DNA of 37,138 nt, from positions 1-37,138 of the forward strand of contig FR889137.1 of assembly GCA_000436835.1 (NCBI GenBank). Reading direction: 5' to 3'. The stretch is from Eubacterium sp. CAG:251. GTDB lineage: Bacteria > Bacillota > Clostridia > Oscillospirales > Acutalibacteraceae. The notes under the pieces are model-generated. The model made no database searches. It was not told where the DNA came from and saw nothing but the letters and a program-made list of their open reading frames with translations. Positions 25,106-32,072 of the stretch are shown one piece after another (position 1 is the stretch's first letter; each line of letters begins with the position of its first letter). The position numbers and the translations under genes were made by a program.

Positions 25106-26419
25106 ATGAGTAAAAAGTTTAAAAAATATTTATCTGTGCTTCTTGCAACGGTTTTGGCAACAGGCTGCCTTTCGGCAGTCGTTGCCTTCGCCGATGACAG
25201 CGTTGCACTTAATGAGATGAATTTCCCCGACGCTAATTTCAGAGCGTATTTATCCGAAAACGTTGATACAGACGGCAACGGGGCATTGAGTGTTGAGGAA
25301 AGAGATAATCACCCTATTATTTCAGTTGCAAATCGTGGTATTACAAGTCTTAAGGGTATCGAGTATTTTCCTAATTTAAAAAATCTCAGCTGTTCAAAAA
25401 ATCCGCTTGATAAGCTTGACGTATCTACTCTTACCGAGCTTACGTCACTTACGTGTATGGCTGACGGCTTGAGTGAACTTAATCTTTATGAAAACAATAA
25501 GCTTCAAAGGCTTAATTGTGCAAACAATCAGCTTACTTCGCTTGTTGTTTTGTCTGATTCGTTGACAAAACTTGATTGCTATGTTAACAAACTTGAAAAG
25601 CTTGATTTAACCTCTGTTCCTAATTTGAAATCGCTTCGATGCGACCAAAATAGCTTAAAAAGTCTTGACCTTTCAAATAACCAAAGCTTGACTTCAATCA
25701 ATTGCACATATAATAATTTGACATCGCTTGATTTGAGCAAAAATACAAGCCTTGCAAATGTTACAAATGCTATGATTGGCAATCAATCTGTAAGCCTAAA
25801 AGCGAATTTTGACGGCAATATGATTGTTATTCCTTTTGAAAACAGCAATCTTGACAATGATAATTATGTTTCAAGTACGCTTGATGATTACGGCGACGGT
25901 TCAGGCTTTAATTTTGCAAGCTTTATTGCTTATGACGTAAGCGAAATTGACGGCGGTATTGAGTATTATTGCAATACCAAGCTTGCAGGAAGCGAAAATA
26001 TGAAAGTAAGCGTTACCGTTTCAAGAGATTTCCATCAGGTTAGTTTCTATGCCGACAGTGAAAACACCTCGCTTATCGGCAGGGCTTTTGCAAATGACGG
26101 GCAGTCGGTAACTGCTCCCGAAATTAAAAATCCGCCGCAGTGCAAGGTGCTTGACACATGGAGTGACACGCTTGATAATGTGACGGGGGATAAGAGCATT
26201 TATGCTAATTGGAAGGATGCTCATTCTTACAGCCTTTCTTCATTCTCGAATGATACTGCAACAGTTAAGTGTTCTGCTTGCGGCGACACATTTACTTTAA
26301 GCTTTATTAACGCAGTAAATTCAAAGAAGGGCGACGAAAAGTACAGTCCATATCTTGATGTTGCAAAGGACGGCGTAATCAACGCTAAGGACTATGCTCT
26401 TCTTAATAAAATGAAATAA
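25106..26419 (+). CDS. Secreted leucine-rich-repeat protein with EF-hand motifs
   Basis: This 437-residue protein starts with a signal peptide (cleavage probably after VVAFA; a Cys in LATGC is a weak lipobox alternative). An EF-hand-like loop DTDGNGALSVEE follows near residue 55. Residues about 70-230 hold leucine-rich repeats of the form L-x-x-L-x-C-x-x-N-x-L-x-x-L-D-L. A beta-rich region near 305-370 resembles the Listeria-Bacteroides (InlB-like) repeat. The C-terminus, DVAKDGVINAKDYALLNK, is a single dockerin-type Ca-binding repeat rather than the usual two. GGGAGG precedes ATG 25106, 12 bases after the Big/FIVAR gene, so both proteins are made from one transcript and probably act together outside the cell. 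Confidence 0.88.
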   Translation: MSKKFKKYLSVLLATVLATGCLSAVVAFADDSVALNEMNFPDANFRAYLSENVDTDGNGALSVEERDNHPIISVANRGITSLKGIEYFPNLKNLSCSKNPLDKLDVSTLTELTSLTCMADGLSELNLYENNKLQRLNCANNQLTSLVVLSDSLTKLDCYVNKLEKLDLTSVPNLKSLRCDQNSLKSLDLSNNQSLTSINCTYNNLTSLDLSKNTSLANVTNAMIGNQSVSLKANFDGNMIVIPFENSNLDNDNYVSSTLDDYGDGSGFNFASFIAYDVSEIDGGIEYYCNTKLAGSENMKVSVTVSRDFHQVSFYADSENTSLIGRAFANDGQSVTAPEIKNPPQCKVLDTWSDTLDNVTGDKSIYANWKDAHSYSLSSFSNDTATVKCSACGDTFTLSFINAVNSKKGDEKYSPYLDVAKDGVINAKDYALLNKMK

Positions 26420-26433
26420 GTTATACTATTGAT

Positions 26434-26467
26434 AAAGTGGCTTGAACATTACGTTCAAGCCACTTTT
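26434..26467. terminator. Bidirectional terminator
   Basis: AAAGTGGCTTGAAC and GTTCAAGCCACTTT form a 14-bp perfect stem around ATTAC, with T-runs possible on both strands. It separates the convergent secreted-protein operon and the yczE-like gene. Confidence 0.93.
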
Positions 26468-26475
26468 AGTTCTTG

Positions 26476-27096
26476 TCAAATATTATCATTTATTGTTTTG
26501 AAAATTTTTGATTTTTTAACTGTGTTTACCGTTGCCTGAATAACAGGACCTGAAAGCAAAACTGTGGCAACGGTACAAATTCCGAATTTGCCGCCGAGCA
26601 GAACCCCGATAACTACCATTAAAATATCAAGTACCATTCGCACAATTTTAATTTTCCAACCATTTTTTTCTGAAAGCGAAAATGTGACTGCCTCATAAGA
26701 GCCTCTGCCAAAATCTGCGGCGGAGTAAAGCCCTGTTCCGAATGAAAAAATTATGATTCCGAGCAGCATTATAATAAAATTAACTGCTTTAATATCAGTG
26801 TAGTGCTGAATTTTTGTAAACACGTCTACAAAAAAGCTGTAAATTATTTGGTAAAGAATTGTGCCAACGTTGATTTGCTTTTTGTCATAGAATAGGGCAA
26901 AAATTATCATTGCTGCGGCAACTACAAGCGAAGAAGTGCCTATTGTCATACCTGTTACATTTGTAAGCCCCTGCCACAGTATTGCAAGCGTTGCACCGCC
27001 GAAGCCTGCGCCTATTGCGAGCGTGATTCCGTATGCAGATATGATTGAACCTGCAATAACTGTTAATGTCTTGATTAAATATTTCTTGAATTTCAT
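26476..27096 (-). CDS. YczE/YitT-like membrane protein
   Basis: This 206-residue protein has about five hydrophobic segments and the pattern of the YczE/YyaS/YitT group: GITLAIGAGFGGATLAILWQG at the N-terminus, FSFGTGLYSAADFGRGSYEA in the middle and GVLLGGKFGICTVATVLLSGP near the end. The biochemical role of the group is not established; transport or regulation of membrane processes has been suggested. A GGTGG ribosome site precedes ATG 27096. The gene is alone, with its own promoter at 27195-27223, a leader of about 92 bases with a terminator-like hairpin, and a shared terminator downstream, so its expression is probably controlled by attenuation. Confidence 0.78.
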   Translation of the reverse strand: MKFKKYLIKTLTVIAGSIISAYGITLAIGAGFGGATLAILWQGLTNVTGMTIGTSSLVVAAAMIIFALFYDKKQINVGTILYQIIYSFFVDVFTKIQHYTDIKAVNFIIMLLGIIIFSFGTGLYSAADFGRGSYEAVTFSLSEKNGWKIKIVRMVLDILMVVIGVLLGGKFGICTVATVLLSGPVIQATVNTVKKSKIFKTINDNI

Positions 27097-27104
27097 TTTT
27101 TACC

Positions 27105-27164
27105 ACCAAAAAATAAGACTATAAACCCTGCTGTTGTGTTCAGAAACAGCAAAATTTATAGTCT
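27105..27164 (-). promoter_or_regulatory. Leader hairpin of the yczE-like gene, candidate attenuator
   Basis: On the minus strand AGACTATAAA pairs with TTTATAGTCT, with GCTGTT/AACAGC pairing inside, and the stem runs directly into TATTTTTTGG just before the ribosome site. An upstream GCTGT in the same leader (27176-27180) could compete for the inner ACAGC. No known riboswitch class was recognised. Confidence 0.5.
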
Positions 27165-27194
27165 CAGTCAGCCTAGACAGCTTTATTATTTTAT

Positions 27195-27223
27195 ATTTTA
27201 TACTTAAAATTTGAATAAGTCAA
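27195..27223 (-). promoter_or_regulatory. Promoter of the yczE-like gene
   Basis: On the minus strand TTGACT and TAAAAT are 17 bases apart, with transcription expected near 27188. Confidence 0.6.
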
Positions 27224-27247
27224 TGATTATTTTAAATCATAAAATTA

Positions 27248-27276
27248 TTTACTATTTTCATATTTTATGCTATTAT
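27248..27276 (+). promoter_or_regulatory. Promoter of the alpha-glucosidase gene
   Basis: TTTACT and TATTAT are 17 bases apart, about 50 bases before ATG 27326. Confidence 0.5.
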
Positions 27277-27325
27277 AAAATCAGAGGTTTTATACCTAAT
27301 TTTATTATTTTAAGGGGATATAATT

Positions 27326-28987
27326 ATGAAAGATTGGTATAAGCAATTAGTTGTTTATCAAATTTGGCCTCGCTCTTTTTGCGACGGCAACGGCGACGGA
27401 ATAGGCGACCTTGAGGGTGTGCTTTCAAAGCTTGATTATTTGCAGGATTTGGGCATAAATTGCATTTGGTTTTCTCCTCTTTATCCGTCACCTAATGCTG
27501 ACTTTGGCTACGATATTGCCGACTATAAAAATATACATAAGGAATACGGCAATCTCGATTTGTTTAGGCAGGTGCTCGACGGCGCACACAAGCGTGGAAT
27601 GAAGGTTATTATGGACCTTGTTGTTAATCACACGTCTGACGAGCACGAATGGTTTATTAAATCCAAAGACCCGTCCTCGCCATATCACGATTATTATTTT
27701 TGGCGCAAAGGCAGGCTCGGCGGAAAGCTTCCGCCTAACAATTGGCTTTCCTGCTTTGAGGGCAAGGCTTGGGAAAGGGATGAAAAAAGCGGAGAATATT
27801 ATCTCCACGTTTTCGCAAAAAAACAGCCCGACCTTAACCACGATAACCCAAAGGTAAGGCAAGAGGTTAAGGATATAATGAAATTTTGGCTTGATATGGG
27901 GGTTGACGGTTTTAGAGAGGATGTTATAACATTTATTTCAAAAAGACCGGGGCTTCCTAACGGTATACCGCTTCCTATCGGTTGCGGAATTGAGCATTAT
28001 ATGGACGGCCCTAATATCCATAAATATTTGAGTGAATACAGAGAAATAACAGATAAATACGATTGCTTTACAGTCGGCGAAGCGCCGATGATGACGCCTG
28101 ATAATGCGCTTAAATATATTGACGAAAGTCACAAAGAACTTGATATGATGTTCCATTTTCAGCATATCGAGGCGGACGCATTTTTGATTGACTTCTTGCA
28201 GACTAAGTTTAGGCTCAAAGAAATGAAAAGAGCATTTACAAATTGGCAAAATAAGTTAAACGGCAGGGCTTGGAATACGCTTTATATCGAAAATCACGAC
28301 CATCCGAGGATTATAAGTCGATACGGAAACGAAAAATACAGAGTTCAGTCAGGCAAAATGCTTGCAAATATGTATATGCTTCAGCAAGGAACGCCGTTTG
28401 TTTATCAGGGTCAGGAGCTTGGCATGCTCAATACCCGTCTCGGCTCTATTGACGATTATGTTGACTGTTTCGTGAAAAATAATTATGACGTTGCAATCAA
28501 TAAGCTTCATATGAATAAAGAAAAGGCATTTGAATTTGCCGTTAAATCGACAAGAGATAATTCACGTACACCCGTTCAGTGGGACGACAGCAAAAACGCA
28601 GGATTTACTACCGGTACGCCGTGGTTTCCTGTTAATGAAAATTACAAGCAAATCAATGCAAAAGCAGAAATGGCAGATCCTAATTCTATTTATAATCACT
28701 ATAAAAAGCTCATTAAGTTTAAGAAAGAAAACGATGTTGCAAAGTGGGGAGATTATAAGGAATATTACAAAAATTCCGATAAGCTTTATGTTTATTCACG
28801 TTCATTCAACGGCAAAAGACTTTTGGTTATTAATTCGTTTTCCGATGAGCGTGTGCCGTTTGAAGCGCCAAAGGGCTTTGACCTTGAAAAGGGAACACCT
28901 ATTCTTTGCAATTATGAAAATAATTTTGTTCAGTGCAACGGTTTTAAGCTCAGACCTTATGAAACAAGAGTTTATATGTTTGAATAA
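27326..28987 (+). CDS. GH13 alpha-glucosidase (oligo-1,6-glucosidase type)
   Basis: This 553-residue cytoplasmic enzyme hydrolyses terminal alpha-glucosidic bonds of short oligosaccharides. It has the GH13 barrel with a Ca-site loop DGNGDGIGDLEG, VVNHTSDEH (region I), GFREDVI with nucleophile Asp199 (region II), VGEAP with acid/base Glu252 (region III) and IENHDHPR with Asp325 (region IV). The Val after Asp199 is typical of enzymes preferring alpha-1,6 bonds, while Ala is typical of alpha-1,4. The Glu before Asp199, where Met or Leu is common, is less usual. There is no signal peptide. AAGGGG precedes ATG 27326. No sugar transporter or regulator is adjacent. Trehalose-6-phosphate hydrolase is an alternative within the same family. 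Confidence 0.9.
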   Translation: MKDWYKQLVVYQIWPRSFCDGNGDGIGDLEGVLSKLDYLQDLGINCIWFSPLYPSPNADFGYDIADYKNIHKEYGNLDLFRQVLDGAHKRGMKVIMDLVVNHTSDEHEWFIKSKDPSSPYHDYYFWRKGRLGGKLPPNNWLSCFEGKAWERDEKSGEYYLHVFAKKQPDLNHDNPKVRQEVKDIMKFWLDMGVDGFREDVITFISKRPGLPNGIPLPIGCGIEHYMDGPNIHKYLSEYREITDKYDCFTVGEAPMMTPDNALKYIDESHKELDMMFHFQHIEADAFLIDFLQTKFRLKEMKRAFTNWQNKLNGRAWNTLYIENHDHPRIISRYGNEKYRVQSGKMLANMYMLQQGTPFVYQGQELGMLNTRLGSIDDYVDCFVKNNYDVAINKLHMNKEKAFEFAVKSTRDNSRTPVQWDDSKNAGFTTGTPWFPVNENYKQINAKAEMADPNSIYNHYKKLIKFKKENDVAKWGDYKEYYKNSDKLYVYSRSFNGKRLLVINSFSDERVPFEAPKGFDLEKGTPILCNYENNFVQCNGFKLRPYETRVYMFE

Positions 28988-29006
28988 TCTTAAGAAAATC
29001 GTAAGA
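28986..29006 (+). promoter_or_regulatory. Candidate response-regulator box 1 (VanRS-like operon)
   Basis: The 21 bases here, with core TTAAGAAAATCGTAAGA, recur exactly at 30814-30834. The core contains TTAAG and GTAAG spaced about one helical turn apart, as for tandem OmpR-family half-sites. A TATAAT lies at 29038-29043 without a good -35 box, which fits an activator-dependent promoter. Confidence 0.6.
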
Positions 29007-29037
29007 TATACTTCACAAATATTTTTGCTTGGTGTAA

Positions 29038-29043
29038 TATAAT
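29038..29043 (+). promoter_or_regulatory. -10 box of the VanRS-like operon
   Basis: A perfect TATAAT lies 37 bases before the regulator start. The expected -35 hexamer (ACAAAT) is poor, suggesting dependence on the upstream box. Confidence 0.5.
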
Positions 29044-29074
29044 CGGTATATCTATTAATTAAGAGGAAAACATT

Positions 29075-29770
29075 ATGAATATTCTTGTGCTTGATGATGA
29101 GGCGGAAATTGCCGACCTTGTGGAGCTTTTTCTTAAAAATGAGGGATATAACGTATATAAATTTTATTCAAGCAGTGAGGCGATAAAATGCATTAATTCA
29201 ACCCCGCTTGATTTGGCACTTCTTGACGTTATGCTTCCCGATACAGACGGTTTTACCATTCTTCGCAAAATAAGAGAGGAAGGCTTCCGCTTTCCTGTTA
29301 TTATGCTTACGGCTAAGGTGGAGGATAACGATAAAATTATCGGCTTGTCGCTCGGCGCAGACGATTATATTACAAAACCGTTTAATCCGCTTGAAATGGT
29401 GTCAAGAGTTAAGGCTCAGCTTAGGCGATATACTCTTTATAACGGCGCAGAAACATTGGAAAACAAAGAAATTTTCGATTCTGCGGGCTTGATAGTTAAT
29501 CATCAAACCCACGTTTGCACCCTTTATGAAAAGGAGATTGCGCTTACCCCGACCGAATTTAATATTCTCTGGCTTCTTTGCAAAAATGCCGGCAAGGTAG
29601 TTTCCACCGAGGAGATTTTTGAAAAGATTTGGAATGAAAAATACCTTGACAGCAACAATACGGTTATGGTACATATAAGAAGAATAAGGGAAAAGCTTAA
29701 CGAGCCGTCAAGAAATCCTAAGTTTATTAAGACTGTTTGGGGAGTAGGGTATAAGATTGAAAAGAAATAA
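29075..29770 (+). CDS. VanR-like response regulator
   Basis: This 231-residue OmpR-family regulator has a receiver domain with Asp7-Asp8, phosphoacceptor Asp51 in LLDVMLPD and the Lys of TKPFNPLEM, followed by a winged-helix domain (LTPTEFNILWLL, VMVHIRRIREKL, WGVGYKIEKK). The sequence is closest in style to the VanR branch, which controls cell-wall genes including glycopeptide-resistance clusters, but no vanHAX genes are present. GAGGAAA precedes ATG 29075. The kinase gene overlaps its end by 14 bases. The repeated 21-bp box before this operon and before the peptidase gene suggests that it controls both. Confidence 0.92.
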   Translation: MNILVLDDEAEIADLVELFLKNEGYNVYKFYSSSEAIKCINSTPLDLALLDVMLPDTDGFTILRKIREEGFRFPVIMLTAKVEDNDKIIGLSLGADDYITKPFNPLEMVSRVKAQLRRYTLYNGAETLENKEIFDSAGLIVNHQTHVCTLYEKEIALTPTEFNILWLLCKNAGKVVSTEEIFEKIWNEKYLDSNNTVMVHIRRIREKLNEPSRNPKFIKTVWGVGYKIEKK

Positions 29771-30821
29771 GGATAAAAGAATTTTTGCAAAAATTTTAAT
29801 TCGATACATAATCTGCACAGTCGTTTTTTCAATTCCCCTTTGGGTATTTGCAGACCGGTATGTATTGTTAATCGAAGCTGTAACAGGCAGTGGATCTTTT
29901 TACGATATCGGCACTGTTATAGTTACAAATTTAGTTCTTGCATTTGTGATTACGCTTATTTTTATGCTTCGTGCGGCACGGCTTCTTGACAGGGAATATG
30001 ACGCACTTGACGGAATAGTCGACGATGACTATGTAAGCCCTCGACTTCCCAATATTATTTCACCAAGGCATAAGGACGTTGAGGAAAAGATTAAAAAGGA
30101 ACTTAAGTTTAAGCAATACGTTGCAAACGAGGCGGAGCAGAGAAAAAATGACCTTGTGGTTTACCTTGCCCACGATTTAAAAACTCCGCTGACTTCTATT
30201 ATCGGATATTTAAGCCTGCTTGATGAAAATCCCGATTTCAGCGTGGAATACAGGGCAAAATATACGGGCATTGCGCTTGATAAGGCATACAGGCTTGAGC
30301 AGCTTATCAATGAATTTTTCGATATAACACGTTTTAATCTTCAGTCCTTTCCGCTTGAAAATAATCATATTGACCTTTCTCTGCTTCTAAGGCAAATGGC
30401 AGAGGAATTTTATCCTGTTTTAAAGGAAAAAAATCTTACCTGCACCGTAAAGGCAGAGGATAAGGTTAATATTATCGGCGATTCCGACAAGCTTTCACGT
30501 GTGTTTGACAATTTGATGCGCAATGCTTCAAATTATTGCTATGAGGGCACAAATATTGAAATAAACGTTTTCAAAAATGGCGAAAATGCCGTTGTGACTT
30601 TTATTAATCAAGGTGATAAAATCGAAAAGGAAAAGCTTGATATGATTTTTGAAAAGTTTTTCCGTGCCGATACGTCCAGAACGAGCAAAACCGGCGGAAC
30701 GGGCTTAGGTCTTGCCATTGCAAAGCAGATTGTTGAGCGTCACGGCGGAACAATTACAGCCAAAAGCAATGAAAAATACACAATTTTTACTGTTTCTTTG
30801 CCGCTAAATAATCAATCTTAA
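29757..30821 (+). CDS. VanS-like sensor histidine kinase
   Basis: This 354-residue kinase has two membrane segments (about residues 10-33 and 52-76) with only about 20 residues outside between them, so it probably senses within or at the membrane. The core has YLAHDLKTPLTSIIGY (phosphoacceptor His), LMRNASNYCYEG (N box) and GGTGLGLAIAKQIVERHGG. It starts at TTG 29757, overlapping the regulator by 14 bases, with GTAGGG upstream; the next Met codon lies after the second membrane segment and is not a credible start. It pairs with the VanR-like regulator. Its stop codon overlaps the second copy of the 21-bp box. Confidence 0.92.
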   Translation: MKRNKDKRIFAKILIRYIICTVVFSIPLWVFADRYVLLIEAVTGSGSFYDIGTVIVTNLVLAFVITLIFMLRAARLLDREYDALDGIVDDDYVSPRLPNIISPRHKDVEEKIKKELKFKQYVANEAEQRKNDLVVYLAHDLKTPLTSIIGYLSLLDENPDFSVEYRAKYTGIALDKAYRLEQLINEFFDITRFNLQSFPLENNHIDLSLLLRQMAEEFYPVLKEKNLTCTVKAEDKVNIIGDSDKLSRVFDNLMRNASNYCYEGTNIEINVFKNGENAVVTFINQGDKIEKEKLDMIFEKFFRADTSRTSKTGGTGLGLAIAKQIVERHGGTITAKSNEKYTIFTVSLPLNNQS

Positions 30822-30834
30822 GAAAATCGTAAGA
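30814..30834 (+). promoter_or_regulatory. Candidate response-regulator box 2 (C39 peptidase gene)
   Basis: This is an exact 21-base copy of the sequence at 28986-29006, overlapping the end of the kinase gene and lying upstream of a possible -10 box (TATATT at 30875). The distance from box to -10 is about one helical turn longer than in the first copy. Confidence 0.6.
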
Positions 30835-30910
30835 ATTTTGAAAGTTAATATTAAAGCAAAAAATCTCCTTTTGGTATATTGTATTAATATCACCGAACGA
30901 GGTAAAATGT

Positions 30911-31723
30911 ATGAAAAGAAGATTTAAGAAAAAAATAATATGTTTTGTCTTGATTATAGCGATAATAATTGCAAGCGCAGCTGTTGTTAAAAGGACAACA
31001 GTCGGCGAGGCCGAAAATTATTCAAAGTATATTCAGGTTGCTGCTGAGGATAAGAATATTTCAGCCAAAAAAATGATTAAAAATTATGCTGACGAAAACG
31101 GCTACACATTTTCCGATTATCCCCAAAGCCTTGTTGATTTGCTCAAAAGAAATAAGGAAACAAAGGAATTTGTGCTCAATTATCCTAAGTATAAGGACAA
31201 GCATTTTAAGATTAATATGAAAGAGTATAAGAATTGCGACAGCGTTCCTCTTTTTATGCAATGGGATATCAGATGGGGCTATAAAATGTACGGTGACGAT
31301 GTGGCAGGCTTGACTGCTTGCGGCCCTACTTGCCTTTCAATGGTTGCGGTTTATCTTTTGCAAGATATAAAATATTCGCCCGATTATATGATTGATTGGG
31401 CAAAGGAAAACGGCTACTGCGTTGACGGCGGCGGTTCGCTTTGGACTCTTATGAGCGAGGGTGCGCAAAAGCTTGGTATTGACTCAACCGAGCTGCCTCT
31501 TGATAAGCAAAGGGTGATTAATAATCTTGAAGTCGGCAACCCTGTTGTTTGCATAATGGGACCCGGTGATTTTACGAAAAAAGGGCATTTCATTGTAATG
31601 ACGGGTATAGAAAACAGCAAGATTAAAATTAATGACCCAAACAGTATTGAAAATTCAAATAAGCTTTGGAATTTCGATGATATTTCTTCGCAAATTAATA
31701 ATTTATGGGCAATGAGGGTGTAG
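30911..31723 (+). CDS. Secreted/membrane-anchored C39-like peptidase
   Basis: This 270-residue protein has an N-terminal membrane segment or uncleaved signal (about residues 8-26). From about residue 110 it carries a C39-family papain-like domain. Visible features are PLFMQWDIRWGYKMYG, catalytic Cys137 in ACGPTCLSM, His226 in KGHFIVMTG and Asp242 in INDPNS. Such stand-alone extracellular C39_2 proteins probably process peptides or proteins at the cell surface; no ABC transporter is fused or adjacent, unlike bacteriocin exporters. GAGG precedes ATG 30911. It follows the VanRS-like pair by 89 bases and has its own copy of the box found before that operon, so it is likely an effector of that system. 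Confidence 0.87.
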   Translation: MKRRFKKKIICFVLIIAIIIASAAVVKRTTVGEAENYSKYIQVAAEDKNISAKKMIKNYADENGYTFSDYPQSLVDLLKRNKETKEFVLNYPKYKDKHFKINMKEYKNCDSVPLFMQWDIRWGYKMYGDDVAGLTACGPTCLSMVAVYLLQDIKYSPDYMIDWAKENGYCVDGGGSLWTLMSEGAQKLGIDSTELPLDKQRVINNLEVGNPVVCIMGPGDFTKKGHFIVMTGIENSKIKINDPNSIENSNKLWNFDDISSQINNLWAMRV

Positions 31724-31753
31724 AAAAATAATCTTTATATTCAACAACATAGG

Positions 31754-31772
31754 GGGCGAACATTGTTCGCCC
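31754..31772. repeat. Palindromic repeat, copy 3
   Basis: GGGCGAACATTGTTCGCCC is a perfect 9-base inverted repeat around a central T, between the peptidase gene and the mgtE promoter. It may help end the peptidase transcript, but no good T-run follows. Confidence 0.8.
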
Positions 31773-31821
31773 TCTACTTTGTGTCGAAAGAACATTTTCT
31801 GAATGTCGTTTGATTTTATGG

Positions 31822-31850
31822 TAGACAAATTGATTTTTTGGTGCTATAAT
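31822..31850 (+). promoter_or_regulatory. Promoter of the mgtE leader
   Basis: TAGACA and a perfect TATAAT are 17 bases apart. Transcription would start near 31857, giving an mgtE leader of about 215 bases. Confidence 0.75.
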
Positions 31851-31883
31851 CTTTGCAGTTTTAGAAATAAGGAGGCGAAATAT

Positions 31884-31952
31884 ATGGACAGTTGTGATAA
31901 TCGAAGTAGCTTTGGCGATGGGCAAGGTTTGAAAAAGCAAATGTCTTTATGA
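31884..31952 (+). CDS. Candidate 22-residue leader peptide upstream of mgtE
   Basis: ATG 31884 follows AAGGAGG by eight bases, one of the strongest ribosome sites in the window, and opens a frame of 22 codons ending at TGA 31952. The peptide begins MDSCDNRSSFGDG and ends with LKKQMSL. It lies wholly inside the mgtE leader, 119 bases before the mgtE start. Leader peptides controlling Mg2+ transporter genes are known in enterobacteria (for mgtA, corA and mgtCB) but differ in sequence. Its codons pair with downstream leader RNA, so its translation could change leader folding. It is too short for compositional tests, so it remains a candidate. Confidence 0.5.
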   Translation: MDSCDNRSSFGDGQGLKKQMSL

Positions 31953-31968
31953 TTTCGCATTAATATAT

Positions 31969-32072
31969 TTTCAGCCTTTCCGTCGTTTAAGAATGTCACA
32001 ACTATTACTTTGATTGTGTATTTTTGCACGATGGATTTTTTATGCCCATTTTTGGGGGAACGGAGGCTGAAA
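31969..32072 (+). promoter_or_regulatory. Candidate RNA switch hiding the mgtE ribosome site
   Basis: TTTCAGCCTTTCCG (31969-31982) is complementary to CGGAGGCTGAAA (32061-32072), which holds the mgtE Shine-Dalgarno sequence, over 12 pairs with a two-base bulge. The same element can pair with the very similar ribosome site of the upstream ORF (AGGCGAAATATAT at 31873-31885, with two bulges). A third helix, AGTTGTGA (31890-31897) with TCACAACT (31996-32003), is incompatible with both. No M-box (ykoK) consensus was found. Confidence 0.5.

Noticed and set aside
27120..27185. TPP riboswitch before the YczE-like gene
   Set aside because: A CTGAGA string is present, but the GGGTGC start and the GAACCTGA second half are missing.
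29075..31723. Glycopeptide-resistance (van) cluster
   Set aside because: The two-component genes are VanRS-like, but no vanH, ligase, vanX or vanY gene follows; the next gene is a C39-like peptidase.
30911..31723. Bacteriocin-processing C39 exporter
   Set aside because: There is no ABC transporter domain or double-glycine leader peptide gene nearby; the protein is a stand-alone anchored peptidase.
31850..32071. M-box (ykoK) Mg2+ riboswitch before mgtE
   Set aside because: The conserved blocks (AGGTGAGGCTCC, GCCGCTGCCC and later elements) are absent; the leader is too divergent to call.
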